Assembly: GCF_023159225.1 (NCBI RefSeq)
Contig: NC_063174.1
Coordinates: forward strand, 43,082,191 to 43,146,190
Reading direction: 5' to 3'
DNA: 64,000 nt
DNA from: Perognathus longimembris pacificus
Taxonomy: Eukaryota > Chordata > Mammalia > Rodentia > Heteromyidae
The stretch's first letter is position 1, and each line of letters opens with the position of its first letter. Position numbers and translations under genes: made by a program. Of this stretch, positions 47,996 to 57,737 are shown piece by piece. The notes beneath the pieces are model-generated. The model was not told the origin of the DNA. It ran no database searches and saw only the letters and a program-made list of their open reading frames with translations.

Positions 47996-50900
47996 GTGGG
48001 GGGGGGGGCTAAGAGAGGGAAATGACTCTGAGCAACTAGCTAGGGAGGAGATGGCCTCAGCCCTAGGACTATTGAAAATCTGGCTTTAAAGGTAAAGGAG
48101 AAAAAGGACCATATGCTCTGGGAGGCCACTTCTTGGAATTTTCTCCTGACACCTGCCTCTTTCTTCCCTCACAAGAGGGCGGCTGCCAATCTACAAAGAG
48201 CTGGGCCCCCCAGTCCCCATTCTCCTGAGTCCTCTCGCAGGGGCCTCCAGCCTGAACCTCACCCCAGAGCTATTTCCTGGCCCCGCTCCTTCCTGTCCTG
48301 CAGGAGTTCAAGGGATGAGAACTGGGTGTGGGTACCCTGTGGGGAAAGGCCAGGCAGGTGACTGAAAATGCCACGAGGGGAAATGGCGGGCTGTAACTCA
48401 ACTCCTGGTCTTCTCTTTGCTCCCATTGCTTCTTAGCCATTGGGGAAAAGCCTGGCTCAGTATTCTGTCCCCGGAAGGGAGGCCAGGAAAAAAACCAAGG
48501 GGCAAAGATAAGAGGAAGAAGGAAAGGGAACTAGAGGGAGAAGGAGAAGCTCCGTGCCGGGCCCTCCTTTCCCCTCCTGGAGAGCCAAGCCCTGAGTGTC
48601 ACCCAAGGCCCTCTGAGGCAGACACTATGGGATCCTTTTCCAGCCTGTATTCAGAGGCTGCTGGGCTCCAGGGTCTAGGGAAAGGCTGGGGAGGGGGGTG
48701 AGGAGTAGGAGAGAAGGGACACCCTCTTTCAGACCAAACCAGAAAGCCCTTAACTGGTACCCACAGGTACAATCACACAGGGACACAGTTCTTTGAAATT
48801 AAGAAGAGCAGACCTCTGACAGGGTAAGTATGGAAACCTATCTCCCAACCCTGCTCATAGTAACCCCAGGCTGAGTTGAACGGGAGAAGGGGCTGGGGGT
48901 GGGGAGTCTGCTCTAGTTTGCTGTTAAGTAGCATCTTAGAGAGCATATGGGGACTCTCACAAAGGAAGTCCATGGGGTGGGTATCACCCTGGGTCCCTAA
49001 GGATGTCATAAAGAAGAAAAACCTATCACAGATGGACAGTGGAACTACCAGGAAAAAAGGAGGGAAAGCCAGAGGCTGAGTCTAGGGACTCTGCCCAGAG
49101 AAACGGCAGCCTTAAAACTCCTGGGTGTTAAAAGTTCATGTGAGGGCTGGGAATATGGCCTAGTGACAAGAGTGCCTGCCTCGTATACATGAAGCCCTGG
49201 ATTCAATTCCCTAGCACCACATATATAGGAAACGGCCAGAAGTGGTGCTGTGGCTCAAGTGGCAGAGGGCTAGCCTTGAGCAAAAACAGAAGCCAGGGAC
49301 AGTGCTCAGGCCCTGAGTCCAAGGCCCAGGACTGGCCAAAAAAAAAAAAAGTTCATGTGAGCCAGGTGCCAGCAGCTCACACCAAGAACCCTAGCTACTC
49401 AAGAGGTTAAGATCTAAGGATCATGGTTCAAAGCCAGCCCTGGGCAAGAAAGACCAGGAGACTCTTATCTCAGTTAACCACTTAAAAACCAGAAGTGAGC
49501 TGGGTGCTGGTGGCTTATCCTTGTAGCCCCAGCTACTCAAGAGGTGTTATGCCTAGATTTCGGGTCCCCAAAGACCACCAACGAGCTGATTCTGATGCAA
49601 AAGCACAAAAGTCTTTATTGCAAGTTCAAGCCTGGACTCTCATCCGTCACCAACGCAGCAGATCTGCACTGAGAGCCCTGACCCTCAGATAGGCAGGGTT
49701 TTTATTGTGATTACAAAAGAGGCAGGGTATTTCCAACTTGGCAGACACTTGGTTGGATGGCATTTAGCAAGCAAGTCTTGTCCTATTTCTATTGGCTATC
49801 TACCCTTTCAGTTATCTATTTTGGCTTTGATATCAGGAACTGGCCTTGATATCAGGAACTGACAGCAGGTGGTCACATAGCACTGATGCAGGGGTAGAGC
49901 AAGTCACAAATGGGTTAAGCAAGCCGTTTACAGAAACAGAATTTTGTGGTCAGACTGACCTAGTACCAACCTTATTTTAACAATTGCTACCATGTTTTCC
50001 CATTACCACTAAGCAAGCTTGAGTGGGCTAAAACAATCCAATACTCAATCATAAGTAAACCAACCCAACAGTTACCATGGCATTACTACTACTATTATGG
50101 TTATTTCTATAGTCTATGACTATGATTATTTTTTACTGTCCATTACTATGGTTGCTACCTAGGTACAGAGGGGAAGAAGGGCTACCTATATTTTTAAATG
50201 TCAAACTATAAGAAACGTCTCACGGGTGGGGATGCAGCCCTCTAGCATGGAGTCAACACCAGACTTTAGAAGCTGTTATAATTCTATCACTAAAACATAT
50301 TTAGTCATTCAGGTTCTCTGGTTAGCCCTTACAGAGGCTGAGGATCTGAGATCACAGTTCGAACCCAGCCTTGGCAGGAAAGTCCGTGAGATTCTTATCT
50401 CCAACAAACTATGCCCCCCCCCCCCCCGCCAAAAAGCCAGAAGTAGAGCTGTGCTCAAGTGGTAGAGTGCTGACCATAAACAAAACAAAAAAGAAGAAGC
50501 AACAGCAGCTCAGGGATAGCACCCAGGCCCTGGGTTCAAGCTCCAGACCAGACCCCCAAGTGAATTGTCCATGTCTCTCCATGTGTACTCTGTGTTTGCT
50601 TTTTCAAGAAAGATGCTTTAAATGGTTACCTCATTGCCCCCTTTCAGAGCCCCTGGGTAGAACCCCGTCTTCCTGCCAAGCTGTGCTCTGGTTTTGCAGC
50701 TGCTGAATGCCAGGGTCCCTCGGGATTTGGCAGGAGATGCTGGAGTCCAGGCAGCCTCCTGGGCCCAGCCCCAGGGCTGAGGGCAGCATTCAGGGAGGAA
50801 GGAGGAGCCAGCCCTGGAGGACTGGCTGTCTGGAAATGGCCTGAATTCCAAGTTCAGGAGCAGCGGCGGCCAGCTCTGAAAGGGGAACACTTGCCATCAG

Positions 50901-52583
50901 TCAGCAAGTTCATCCCGAAGTGCAGCTGAGTGAGGAGTGTACACTGTACTCTAGAGGGGACAAGATCAATGCCAACACCTCCACCTCCAACTCCACTGCC
51001 TTGTAAGGCCCCTGAGGCACAGTGGTGCTCAAGGCCCAGCCTCCATTCATGCATCCCTCCCCTGGAGGTCTTTGAGCTGTAGCCTGTGTGGGAAGAGGAA
51101 GTGAAAGGAGGGAAGGGAATGGGAAGTAGATCTCCTTCCTGATGGTCCCCGGCTGTCTCTCCCACCTTCTCATGCTCCAGACTTGGGCTAGAGGAGAGGA
51201 GGACTGAGCCTAGACTGAGGGCAGCTTAGAGATGAGACTCTGTTCGTTTCCCTCTTCCCCACCAGAAGGGGCTAAAGGTGTTTTTCTTAGAGCTCTGCCT
51301 CCCTTCTCATAGGCTGATGGACCTGGCCAAGGAAATGACCAAAGAGGCTCTGCCAATCAAATGTCTGGAAGCCGTGATCCTGGGAATGTATCCTTCCTGT
51401 GGCATGGGATAGCTTCCTGCTCTGGAAGAGGGAAGAGGTGGGGTGTGAGGGAGGACCAGGGCTCTCCCCAGGTAGTCCTACATCTGGCCCTTTGGTGAAG
51501 GAGCCTCTAAGTTGAGGAACCTCTCCTGGGTGAAGAAGCCTCTGAAAGGATGGGGAAATTACCCTAAGATGGAATGGCCTGATGGGCTCAGGACCCAGGC
51601 CTCGCCTGCTACCTTCCCAGGCTTCCTGGGCCATTTTGGGCCAGACAGTCTGAGAGAGAAAAGCAGCCCAGAGGCCCAGTGTTGGCACATCTAGGACATG
51701 CATGTTTATGTAGAATCTTGGAAGCAAAGATGTGCACAGGGTTTCCCAGCCAGTGCCCCAAGGACAGAAGTAGGCCCGTTGCTGAGTCAGCAGCTTTGGT
51801 CACCATGGGGACAGACAAGCTCCCAGGAGGGGCTGCCCTCCACAGAGCCCCTAATGGGTTTTTTTTTTTGTTTGTCTGCTTGCTTTTTATAAAACATTGA
51901 AGCTTATACAAGCAGAGCAATGTCATGAATTCCTGTGGGCCCCTTACTCAGCTTCCCAGATCAAGGCCAGTAGCATTTATCCCCCTTCCCCATCATAACC
52001 ACCATGTTCCCTGCTCCAGCCTTTGAACATGTCAGTCACCCAGGAGCAGGCAGCCATCTTAGAACTCAGAGGAACGCAGGCTAGGGGGTGGGGAAGAGGA
52101 GGAGCCTAATAGAACAAGTGATCTGCACCCCCTAGGACCTGCACTGGGAAGCAAAGAGCCTGCTTTCCAGAGGGGCTGTGATCTAAGGGGTCACTTGCCC
52201 ACTTGTACTTACCTTAGGTTTGCACAGAGACTTTTGCAGAGGTCCTGCATCATGGCAGTCATTTGTAACTGGGCAGAACCATTTTCAAGAGCCCTGCCAG
52301 TGTTGCCCCATTTATATAGAACTTTTTGTTAGTTTAATCTATCCACACATTCATTGTGCACACAGGCACAACCTACTCTAGGCAAGACCAAAGTTTCAAG
52401 ACCATTTTGGGGTTACCTGCTAGTTTTGGGGCACAAAGAAAACAGGAGCAGTTCCCTCTCTGGGTGGAGGGACCCTCTCGAGTGTCATCATTGTCCCAAA
52501 ACATTGTGAGCCCCTGCAGGGGGCTGCTGTGTATTTCTTTCGTGCCAAGAACCCAGGCTCAGTGAGCACCGGTAAGTCAGCTT

Positions 52584-52639
<56 letters not shown>

Positions 52640-55600
52640 ATCTTCAGATAGTTGTAGAGAAGAGTTTTGATTGAACATGTCCACTTACGTGTCCAATGCA
52701 ACTTGATCAGTGTCACCTCTTCCAACATTCTTCAGCTTGGCTCTTGGCGGTAGGTAATATGCCTCAGAGCACTGACTTTGGGCTCTGACTGAGCTGGACT
52801 GGAATCCTGCCTCTCTCACTTGCTGTGTGACCACTGACTGAGCCCCTCAACATCTCTGAGCCTCAGAGTCCTTCCTCTTCTAAAGGAGGTGCGGGGGGGG
52901 GGCATAATGGTAGTATCTGTAGGAGAGTCACTGGGCCCCTGAGTTAGTCATGCATGGGAGGCACAATGTCTGTAAATAGTGGCTGCTCCCCATTTGTACC
53001 CATGATCTCAGACCCACGTATTCAAGAAGTCTACTGAGTCACTGTGACGTGCTGGCTCTGTGCTGGGCCCTGGAGAAATAGCGGACATGACAGCCAAGTT
53101 CCCTTCCCTGCCTGTGAGAAGCTTACATTCTAGTGGGGGAACCAGGAGAAGCAAGGAAACCAAGAAAGGAGGGAAATCCAGATCGTGCTGTAAGGAGTGC
53201 TACAGACTTGCTTTAGAAAAGGAAGAGGGATGCCAGCCAAGCCTGTGGCCTGGGCAGAAGAGGAGCCCTCAGGGGCGGGCCCGCGGGGCTGGACCGGGAG
53301 AGGAGTGGGAGGAGGAGTGGTGTGACAGGCCGGACTGGGCGTGGAGCTGATCATGGCGGGCCTCTCAGCTGTGGCGAGGCTCTTGATTCTATTTAAGAGC
53401 AGTGGAGCGGAGAGGGGAGGCGAGAGGAGGGGAGGCAGAACAGAACTGTCTGCATCAGTCAGGAACTCCATGAGTGAAAGAGGAACAATGATTGGGGGGG
53501 GGGGGGGCGGTGTCCGGGAGACTGAGCAGCTGAAAAGGGAATGGCTGACGGGAGTGGGTAGAGGAGAAGGGAGAAGGGTAAAGGGAGGGGTGTGGTGTGG
53601 TAGGCCTCTCTTGTTCCTGCTCCTGCCACATGTGTGGCCACTCATGACAGTGAAACCTGTTCCTACAGGACTCACTTCATCAAGTGGGTATCAAGTATGT
53701 ACCAGGTTGGGTGGTAGAGGACAGGAATTTGGGGACAAGCAAGCTGTGGTTCCTGCGTTTCGATGCTGGTGGTCTAGAGGCCCCTAGGGCTCCCGAGTAT
53801 CCCATGAATGGAGCTGTCCCTGTCCCAGTCCTGGTCAGGCGCCTCTCCTGGCCCTTTCCTTAGCTTGGGTGACTGGCCAGTTACCTCACCAACAGCATGC
53901 CCACCCTGGAACGCTTCCCCATCAGCTTCAAGACCTACTTCTCAGGGAACTACTTCCGCCACATCGTGCTGGGAGTGAACTTCGGGGGCCGCTACGGGGC
54001 CCTGGGCATGAGCCGCCGCGAGGACCTGATGTACAAGCCGCCCGCCTTCCGCACGCTCAGCGAGCTCGTGCTGGATTACGAGGCCGCCTATGGCCGCTGC
54101 TGGCACGTGCTGAAGAAGGTGAAGCTGGGCCAGTGCGTGTCCCACGACCCGCACAGCGTGGAGCAGATCGAATGGAAGCACTCCGTGCTGGACGTGGAAA
54201 GGCTGGGCCGCGAGGACTTCCGCAAGGAGCTGGAGCGCCATGCGCGAGATATGCGGCTCAAGGTCAGGCTCCACCTGGATGTGGGGATGGAGGAAAGTGG
54301 GGGCTTCGTGGTGTCTGCTTACACCCAGGGTGGGGCTCCAAGCAAAGGTCTCTCCCTGTGATGGTCCTGGGGGAGACAGATCATGGACACAGCTGGGAGC
54401 AGAGGAAGCAGCAGGTGAGCTGGTTTTGCACAGCGGCAGGTCTCAGGCTTGAAGACAAGGCAGGGGCCTCTTGTGGTGCTTCAGGCCAGGAGTCGTTGGA
54501 GTCAGGGTGGGTTGGTCTGATACCTTGACTTATCTGGGAGAATGGCAGGCAGGGTGGCGAGCAACTTCCGCCAGGCCTCCTGGGCCTCCTGACGTCAGCC
54601 CCCAGCCCACTGCCTGCAGTCAACGGTCGGGAAGAGGTCAGAAGAAAGAGGAAAGTCAGACCGTGGAGGACAGCGAGGGCGGTAGTGGAGGTGCGGAGTC
54701 TGTTGTACCTACAGCAATTGAGCTAAGGTGCTGAGGTGTCAGCCCATAGAACCCTCCAGAAGACAGAATTTGGGGCTCTCCCTGGGTGTCCCTGGACAGG
54801 TGGTAGGGGCCCGCCAGGGCAGCTCCCATGTGTTCAGGCTCTCCTTGTTTCTCTGAGCTGCTACACAATGGCCTTTCCCTCTAGGCACCTCTACAACCAG
54901 CTTGGGCTGGCTCGCGTCCCCTTACTTCTCCTGAAAGCTTCCACAAGCCAGCAAGGGGGGACTGGTGGCAGCTGTGTTTAGGTTAGGGAGCTTATAGAGC
55001 TTTGCCATAGGCAGTGAGAGGCAGATGGGGCCGGACCTATACCCCCCTGAGGGGCATCAGGTTTGTCACAGGGATCCTTATGGGCTCAGGGAGCCTTCCT
55101 CTAGGGCTTATGTGGCAGTGCTCCCCAAGTGTGAAAAAGGGTTATGCTCTACTCATGGGCGCCCCTCTTTGCGAGGGAGGCGGCCCCCAAGTGCTGGTAT
55201 CTTGATGCTGGGAATAGCAGTATATCAAAGTTGGCAGGTTGGAGCCAGTGGTTAGCGCTCTAGTGCTACGATTCTCAGGTCTCTTCCGCACTAAGGACTC
55301 TCGAGTTGTTCTCTCTCCAGCTCCACCCACCCTGCAGCCCGTGTTTTGAACACGCAAGGCAAGATGACCATGCTGCATGAAAGACGATGCATTTTTTTCC
55401 TCATCATTTTTTTCCTCCCTTAATCAGAGACAGAGCTATTAGTCTGACTTCTGATCGGCTCAAGATAACCACTGCCATTTTGAAGGTGACAGGACCACGG
55501 CTCAGAGCTGAGCAAGGGGGCAGGTCCTTGTCAGGCACCGGTGGAGCTGGCCTGGGTACACGGGCCTTTTCCTGAAAGCATTTTCCAATTTGTGACAGGG

Positions 55601-57737
55601 GTACAACTCTGCCACTTCTATTTTTTTATAATTTATTTATTAAACAAAAATTTTTTGACAAGGTGTTGTGCAAAAGGGGTACAGTTACATAGTAGAGCAG
55701 TGTGTACATTTCTTGTGATATCTTACACCCTGTTTTTCTTTCCCTTCCCTAGGTCAGGTAGACATATATACAATACACAGTGTACCAAAAACGTAGACAG
55801 TAGCCTACGCCAAAGGAAATTTGCCTAGGGCTTTAAATGTAATGTCAACAATAGAATTTGCTTATCCTTGTCTTATATGAACGTACATACATAGCTTTTG
55901 AGTTATTGTGATCCACTGCGAGGTCTATTTTTGACCTTTATATGTTGAGTAATTGTTTGGTTTTAGTTATATAATGTAAGGTCGCTGACCCAAACCTGTG
56001 GGAAATACCATTTGACAAGAAGTTTTTGGTTTCACAGACCTGGTCTCTACTGTCTCCCCCTCCCCCCACCTTAACAGTTATATATCAAGGAGATCATGCC
56101 CGTTTGTTTTCTGTGTTCTAGGCTTGTCTCGCTCAACATTATTTGTTCAAGTTCTGACCATTTCCCTGCGAATACCAATATTTCACCGTTCCTAATCGCT
56201 ATGTAGTATTCCATTGTGTATAGGTACCATATTTTTGGATCCACTCATCTGTGGAGGGGCATCTGGGTTGTTTCCATATTTTGGCTATTGTGAATTGTGC
56301 AGCGATAAACATGGAAGTGCAGATGTCTTTTTGATATCTTGGGACCTGATGTTTAGGATAGATGCCTAGGAGTGGTATGGCTGGGTCATAGGGTAGGTCT
56401 ATGTTGAGCTTTTGGAGGAACCTCCATACTGTTCTCCAAAGTGGTTGTACTAATTTGCACTCCCACCAACAATGGAGAAGGGTTCCTCTTTCCCCGCACC
56501 CCCTCCAGCATTTGTTGTTGCCTGCAACTCTGCCACTTCTGAATGACTTTCAGACCTAGTGGGGAAGGGATAGTCCTGATGAAGAGCCACTTCCCTAGTG
56601 GCTTTGGTGCCTGGAGATAGGTTGGGGAAGAACCCCCACCCCCCACCACCAGACAGAGGTCCCTGAGGCTCTCTGGGCCCTGTCTAGGACAGCCTCCAGG
56701 GACTCATGGCTCTCCACAGGGCACGGCCGGGCAAGGCAGGGCAGGGCAGGGGGGCTCTGGGCCAGCCCTGGAGTATACTTTCCTTTCTTTCTTCTACCTA
56801 GATTGGCAAAGGGACAGGACCTCCTTCTCCTACCAAGGACCGGAAGAAAGATGTTTCCTCCCCACAGCGGGCCCAGTCCAGCCCGCACCGCAGGAACAGC
56901 CGCAGTGAGAGACGGTAAAAGAAGGGACTTGGGGCGGGGGTGGAGGGGGAAGACACAAAAGGTGTTCTGCCTCTGCTCTCTTCCCAAAGGGACATGCTTT
57001 TGCATTGACATCCCTCACAGTAACTTGGTACCATTTCCTCACAGAAGCCCCCTCCACTGGCCCCCTGGGTACCCTGTGTTGACTGGCAGGATCCCAACAG
57101 CAAGTCTGAGACAGAAGTAGAGGACTGTGTAGGAGCGGGGACTGGATGGGCTCTTGAAGTTCCAAACTCTCCCTCAGTCTGCTCAGGTTCAACATGACCT
57201 GTGGCTCCATGCTTCCCCGGGTAGGTGATTTTGAAGACACGAACACAGCTTTTGTCTGGCACCAAAAAAAAAAGCCATTAAAATACCAAGCCTTGTGCCC
57301 TGATCCCATCCCTGTATATTACTGGGCTTTAAATGCAATTGCCACTCAGAGGCTACCTCTGAATTAAGGAGTACCGAGCAGAGTCTGGCACCAGAATATC
57401 CACCATTGACCTGAGTCCCCTCAGGAAGATGTATACTGGAAGCTGTTATCCCCACCTTCCCACCCCGTTAGCTAACCTCACACGAAAGGCAAGAGGCATA
57501 CGAGAGACAACGTGCCTCGCACTGCAGAGAGCAGGATGGCCAGCCTGAGTGTCACGCTGCTTCCTGTCCTCTGCTGCCGCCCTGCAGAATGGAGGGGGAG
57601 ATGAGGAGGGCCATTTCCCTGCTAACCACCCACTCCCCTCCTGTTCTCCTCTTCCTCCCTGTAGGCCCTCGGGTGAGAAGAAGCCTCCAGAGCCCAAAGC
57701 CATGCCAGACCTCAATGGGTACCAGATCCGAGTGTGA
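41653..57737 (+). CDS. VASH1: Vasohibin-1, tubulin tyrosine carboxypeptidase (7 coding exons)
   Basis: The CDS is join(41653..41958, 47652..47740, 48767..48823, 51313..51387, 53881..54262, 56802..56914, 57665..57737), 364 residues; human VASH1 has 365. Exons were placed by matching the translation to the vasohibin protein and by GT/AG sites that keep the frame. The family removes the C-terminal tyrosine of alpha-tubulin in the cytosol together with the small partner SVBP, and VASH1 is also known as an endothelial anti-angiogenic factor. The transglutaminase-like catalytic residues are Cys168 (in IKCLEA), His203 (in YFRHIV) and Ser220 (in GMSRR), matching human C169/H204/S221 with a one-residue offset. 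The N-terminus is low complexity with a six-alanine run (18-23). The C-terminal tail (about 304-364) is basic, Ser-rich and probably disordered. No signal peptide or membrane segment is visible, as expected. No frameshift or premature stop was seen, so the gene looks functional. Confidence 0.97.
42350..42440 (+). repeat. MIR fragment in VASH1 intron 1
   Basis: ttttaccgatgcagaagctc, aagtcaagcagccacaggta and gtagggctggggctcc follow the MIR order. Confidence 0.6.
43105..43230 (+). repeat. MIR fragment in VASH1 intron 1
   Basis: ccttagacaagcttatttta, ctcatctgtaaaatggggtt and ttaaggtacttgacaaactt follow the MIR order. Confidence 0.65.
44690..44830 (+). repeat. MIR-like fragment in VASH1 intron 1
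   Basis: cccattttagaaagtgggca, ggcttggagaagttcagg and gtcagagctgggattcc fit a diverged MIR. Confidence 0.5.
45064..45308 (+). repeat. B1-like/Geo SINE (+) in VASH1 intron 1
   Basis: It runs from tgaggtgctggtggctcatg to gagttcaagccccagtactt. Confidence 0.87.
45441..45674 (-). repeat. B1-like/Geo SINE (-) in VASH1 intron 1
   Basis: It runs from tgccagtcctggggcttgaa to gtagctaggattacaggtgt and ccggcacccagct. Confidence 0.9.
45675..47335. other. VASH1 intron 1, unique sequence
   Basis: No extra exon or repeat was recognised; open frames on both strands overlap and lack domain-like content. Confidence 0.55.
47340..47610 (+). mobile_element. L1 3' end (+) in VASH1 intron 1
   Basis: It has the same 3' UTR order as 25090 and 31990: gacactgaccaagattgtac, aatggacaggttgacttaaa, ccctttgtacaggtatttaa, then an A-rich tail. 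It ends about 40 bases before exon 2. Confidence 0.75.
47652..47740 (+). CDS. VASH1: VASH1 coding exon 2 (residues 103-132)
   Basis: It follows the acceptor tctttgtccccag and encodes [10 protein letters not shown] to YIRELQ. The exon is 89 nt and ends in phase 2 (CA of the Gln132 codon). The donor is GTATCCTC rather than GTRAGT, which is the U12 type. Shifting the boundary by one base would leave no GT and break the conserved ELQ-YNHT junction, so the placement is firm. Confidence 0.95.
47741..48766 (+). other. VASH1: VASH1 intron 2, U12-type
   Basis: The donor is GTATCCTC (7 of 8 to the U12 GTATCCTT). The branch-like motif GCCCTTAAC (48746-48754) ends 12 bases before the acceptor, and there is no polypyrimidine tract. 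All three are hallmarks of the minor spliceosome. A (CT)n tract lies at 47947-47990; otherwise the intron is unique sequence. Confidence 0.85.
47947..47990. repeat. (CT)n tract in VASH1 intron 2
   Basis: About 21 CT units, followed by a G-run near 47998-48009. Confidence 0.95.
48767..48823 (+). CDS. VASH1: VASH1 coding exon 3 (residues 132-151)
   Basis: This small 57-nt exon begins with the G that completes Gln132 and encodes [19 protein letters not shown]. It is bounded upstream by ...tacccacag with no polypyrimidine tract, and downstream by the strong U2 donor gtaagt. It is phase 2 at both ends, so skipping it would keep the frame and remove 19 residues before the catalytic cysteine. Confidence 0.94.
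49145..49347 (+). repeat. IDL-Geo SINE (+) in VASH1 intron 3, 14-bp TSD
   Basis: It is full length with an A-run, flanked by perfect aaagttcatgtgag at 49131-49144 and 49348-49361. Confidence 0.95.
49362..49493 (+). repeat. B1-like SINE fragment (+)
   Basis: The left half, ccaggtgccagcagctcaca to agttaaccacttaaaaacca; the right half is missing. Confidence 0.8.
49497..50565 (+). repeat. B1-like/Geo SINE (+) split by an LTR
   Basis: The SINE begins gctgggtgctggtggcttat, stops at 49544, and resumes at 50334 (gaggctgaggatctgagatc) through a C-run to gggttcaagctccagacc. The two parts join exactly at the 4-base duplication. Confidence 0.9.
49545..50333 (-). mobile_element. Solo LTR of an endogenous retrovirus (-)
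   Basis: The 789-bp unit begins TGTTATG and ends TTACA (TG...CA). It is flanked by gagg at 49541-49544 and 50334-50337. On the minus strand an AATAAA lies at 49614-49619, about 70 bases from the 3' end, as expected for R-U5. No internal retroviral genes are present. The 4-bp duplication favours a class I (gamma-like) element. Confidence 0.8.
51313..51387 (+). CDS. VASH1: VASH1 coding exon 4 (residues 151-176), catalytic Cys exon
   Basis: This 75-nt exon follows the acceptor ttctcatag and encodes [21 protein letters not shown] to ILG. It contains the nucleophile Cys168. It ends in phase 2 (AT of the Ile176 codon) before GTATCCTT, an exact match to the U12-type donor. Skipping it would keep the frame but delete the catalytic cysteine. 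Confidence 0.95.
52585..52637. repeat. (GT)n microsatellite in VASH1 intron 4
   Basis: About 26 perfect GT units. Confidence 0.96.
52740..52960 (+). repeat. MIR SINE in VASH1 intron 4
   Basis: The order gactggaatcctgcctctct, cttgctgtgtgaccactgac, cctcaacatctctgagcctc, ataatggtagtatctgtag is a well preserved MIR with a G-run in the middle. Confidence 0.9.
53492..53508. repeat. G-rich run in VASH1 intron 4
   Basis: An essentially uninterrupted G-run (attgggggggggggggcgg-like). Confidence 0.85.
53881..54262 (+). CDS. VASH1: VASH1 coding exon 5 (residues 176-303), catalytic His/Ser exon
   Basis: This is the largest coding exon, 382 nt, beginning with the T that completes Ile176 ([12 protein letters not shown]). 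It encodes most of the catalytic core, including His203 and Ser220 and the motifs [42 protein letters not shown] and [13 protein letters not shown]. It ends at a codon boundary with the donor gtcagg, which is weak because of C at +3. It is GC-rich compared with the flanking introns. Candidate species differences from my recollection of the human protein include Gly211 and Cys261. Confidence 0.97.
55620..56524 (-). mobile_element. 5'-truncated L1 (-) in VASH1 intron 5, 16-bp TSD
   Basis: The 905-bp insert carries the antisense L1 3' region (tagtattccattgtgtatag, gttgtttccatattttggct, tgcactcccaccaacaatgg) and a T-rich left end. It is flanked by perfect caactctgccacttct at 55604-55619 and 56525-56540. 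It is too short to encode active L1 proteins. Confidence 0.95.
56802..56914 (+). CDS. VASH1: VASH1 coding exon 6 (residues 304-341)
   Basis: It follows ttctacctag and encodes [17 protein letters not shown] onward to NSRSER. The exon is 113 nt and ends in phase 2 before gtaaaa. The segment is basic and rich in Ser and Pro, typical of the disordered vasohibin C-terminal tail, which contributes to microtubule and SVBP-dependent behaviour in the family. Confidence 0.95.
57665..57737 (+). CDS. VASH1: VASH1 coding exon 7 (residues 341-364 and stop)
   Basis: It follows the pyrimidine-rich acceptor ctccctgtag. The first G completes Arg341, then the exon encodes PSGEKK to [11 protein letters not shown] and the stop TGA at 57735-57737. 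The last ten residues are the conserved vasohibin-1 C-terminus, which fixes the end of the gene. Confidence 0.96.

Larger units (their letters stand above)
51388..53880 (+). other. VASH1: VASH1 intron 4, probably U12-type
   Basis: The donor GTATCCTT is an exact U12 match. Near the acceptor, TTCCTTAGC (53856-53864) matches the branch consensus TTCCTTAAC at 8 of 9 positions and lies about 18 bases from the splice site. The intron also holds a MIR (52740-52960) and a (GT)n tract. Confidence 0.8.

Noticed and set aside
53869..54528. 219-residue frame overlapping VASH1 exon 5
   Set aside because: It is a +1 shadow of the GC-rich coding exon; the VASH1 frame is the conserved one.
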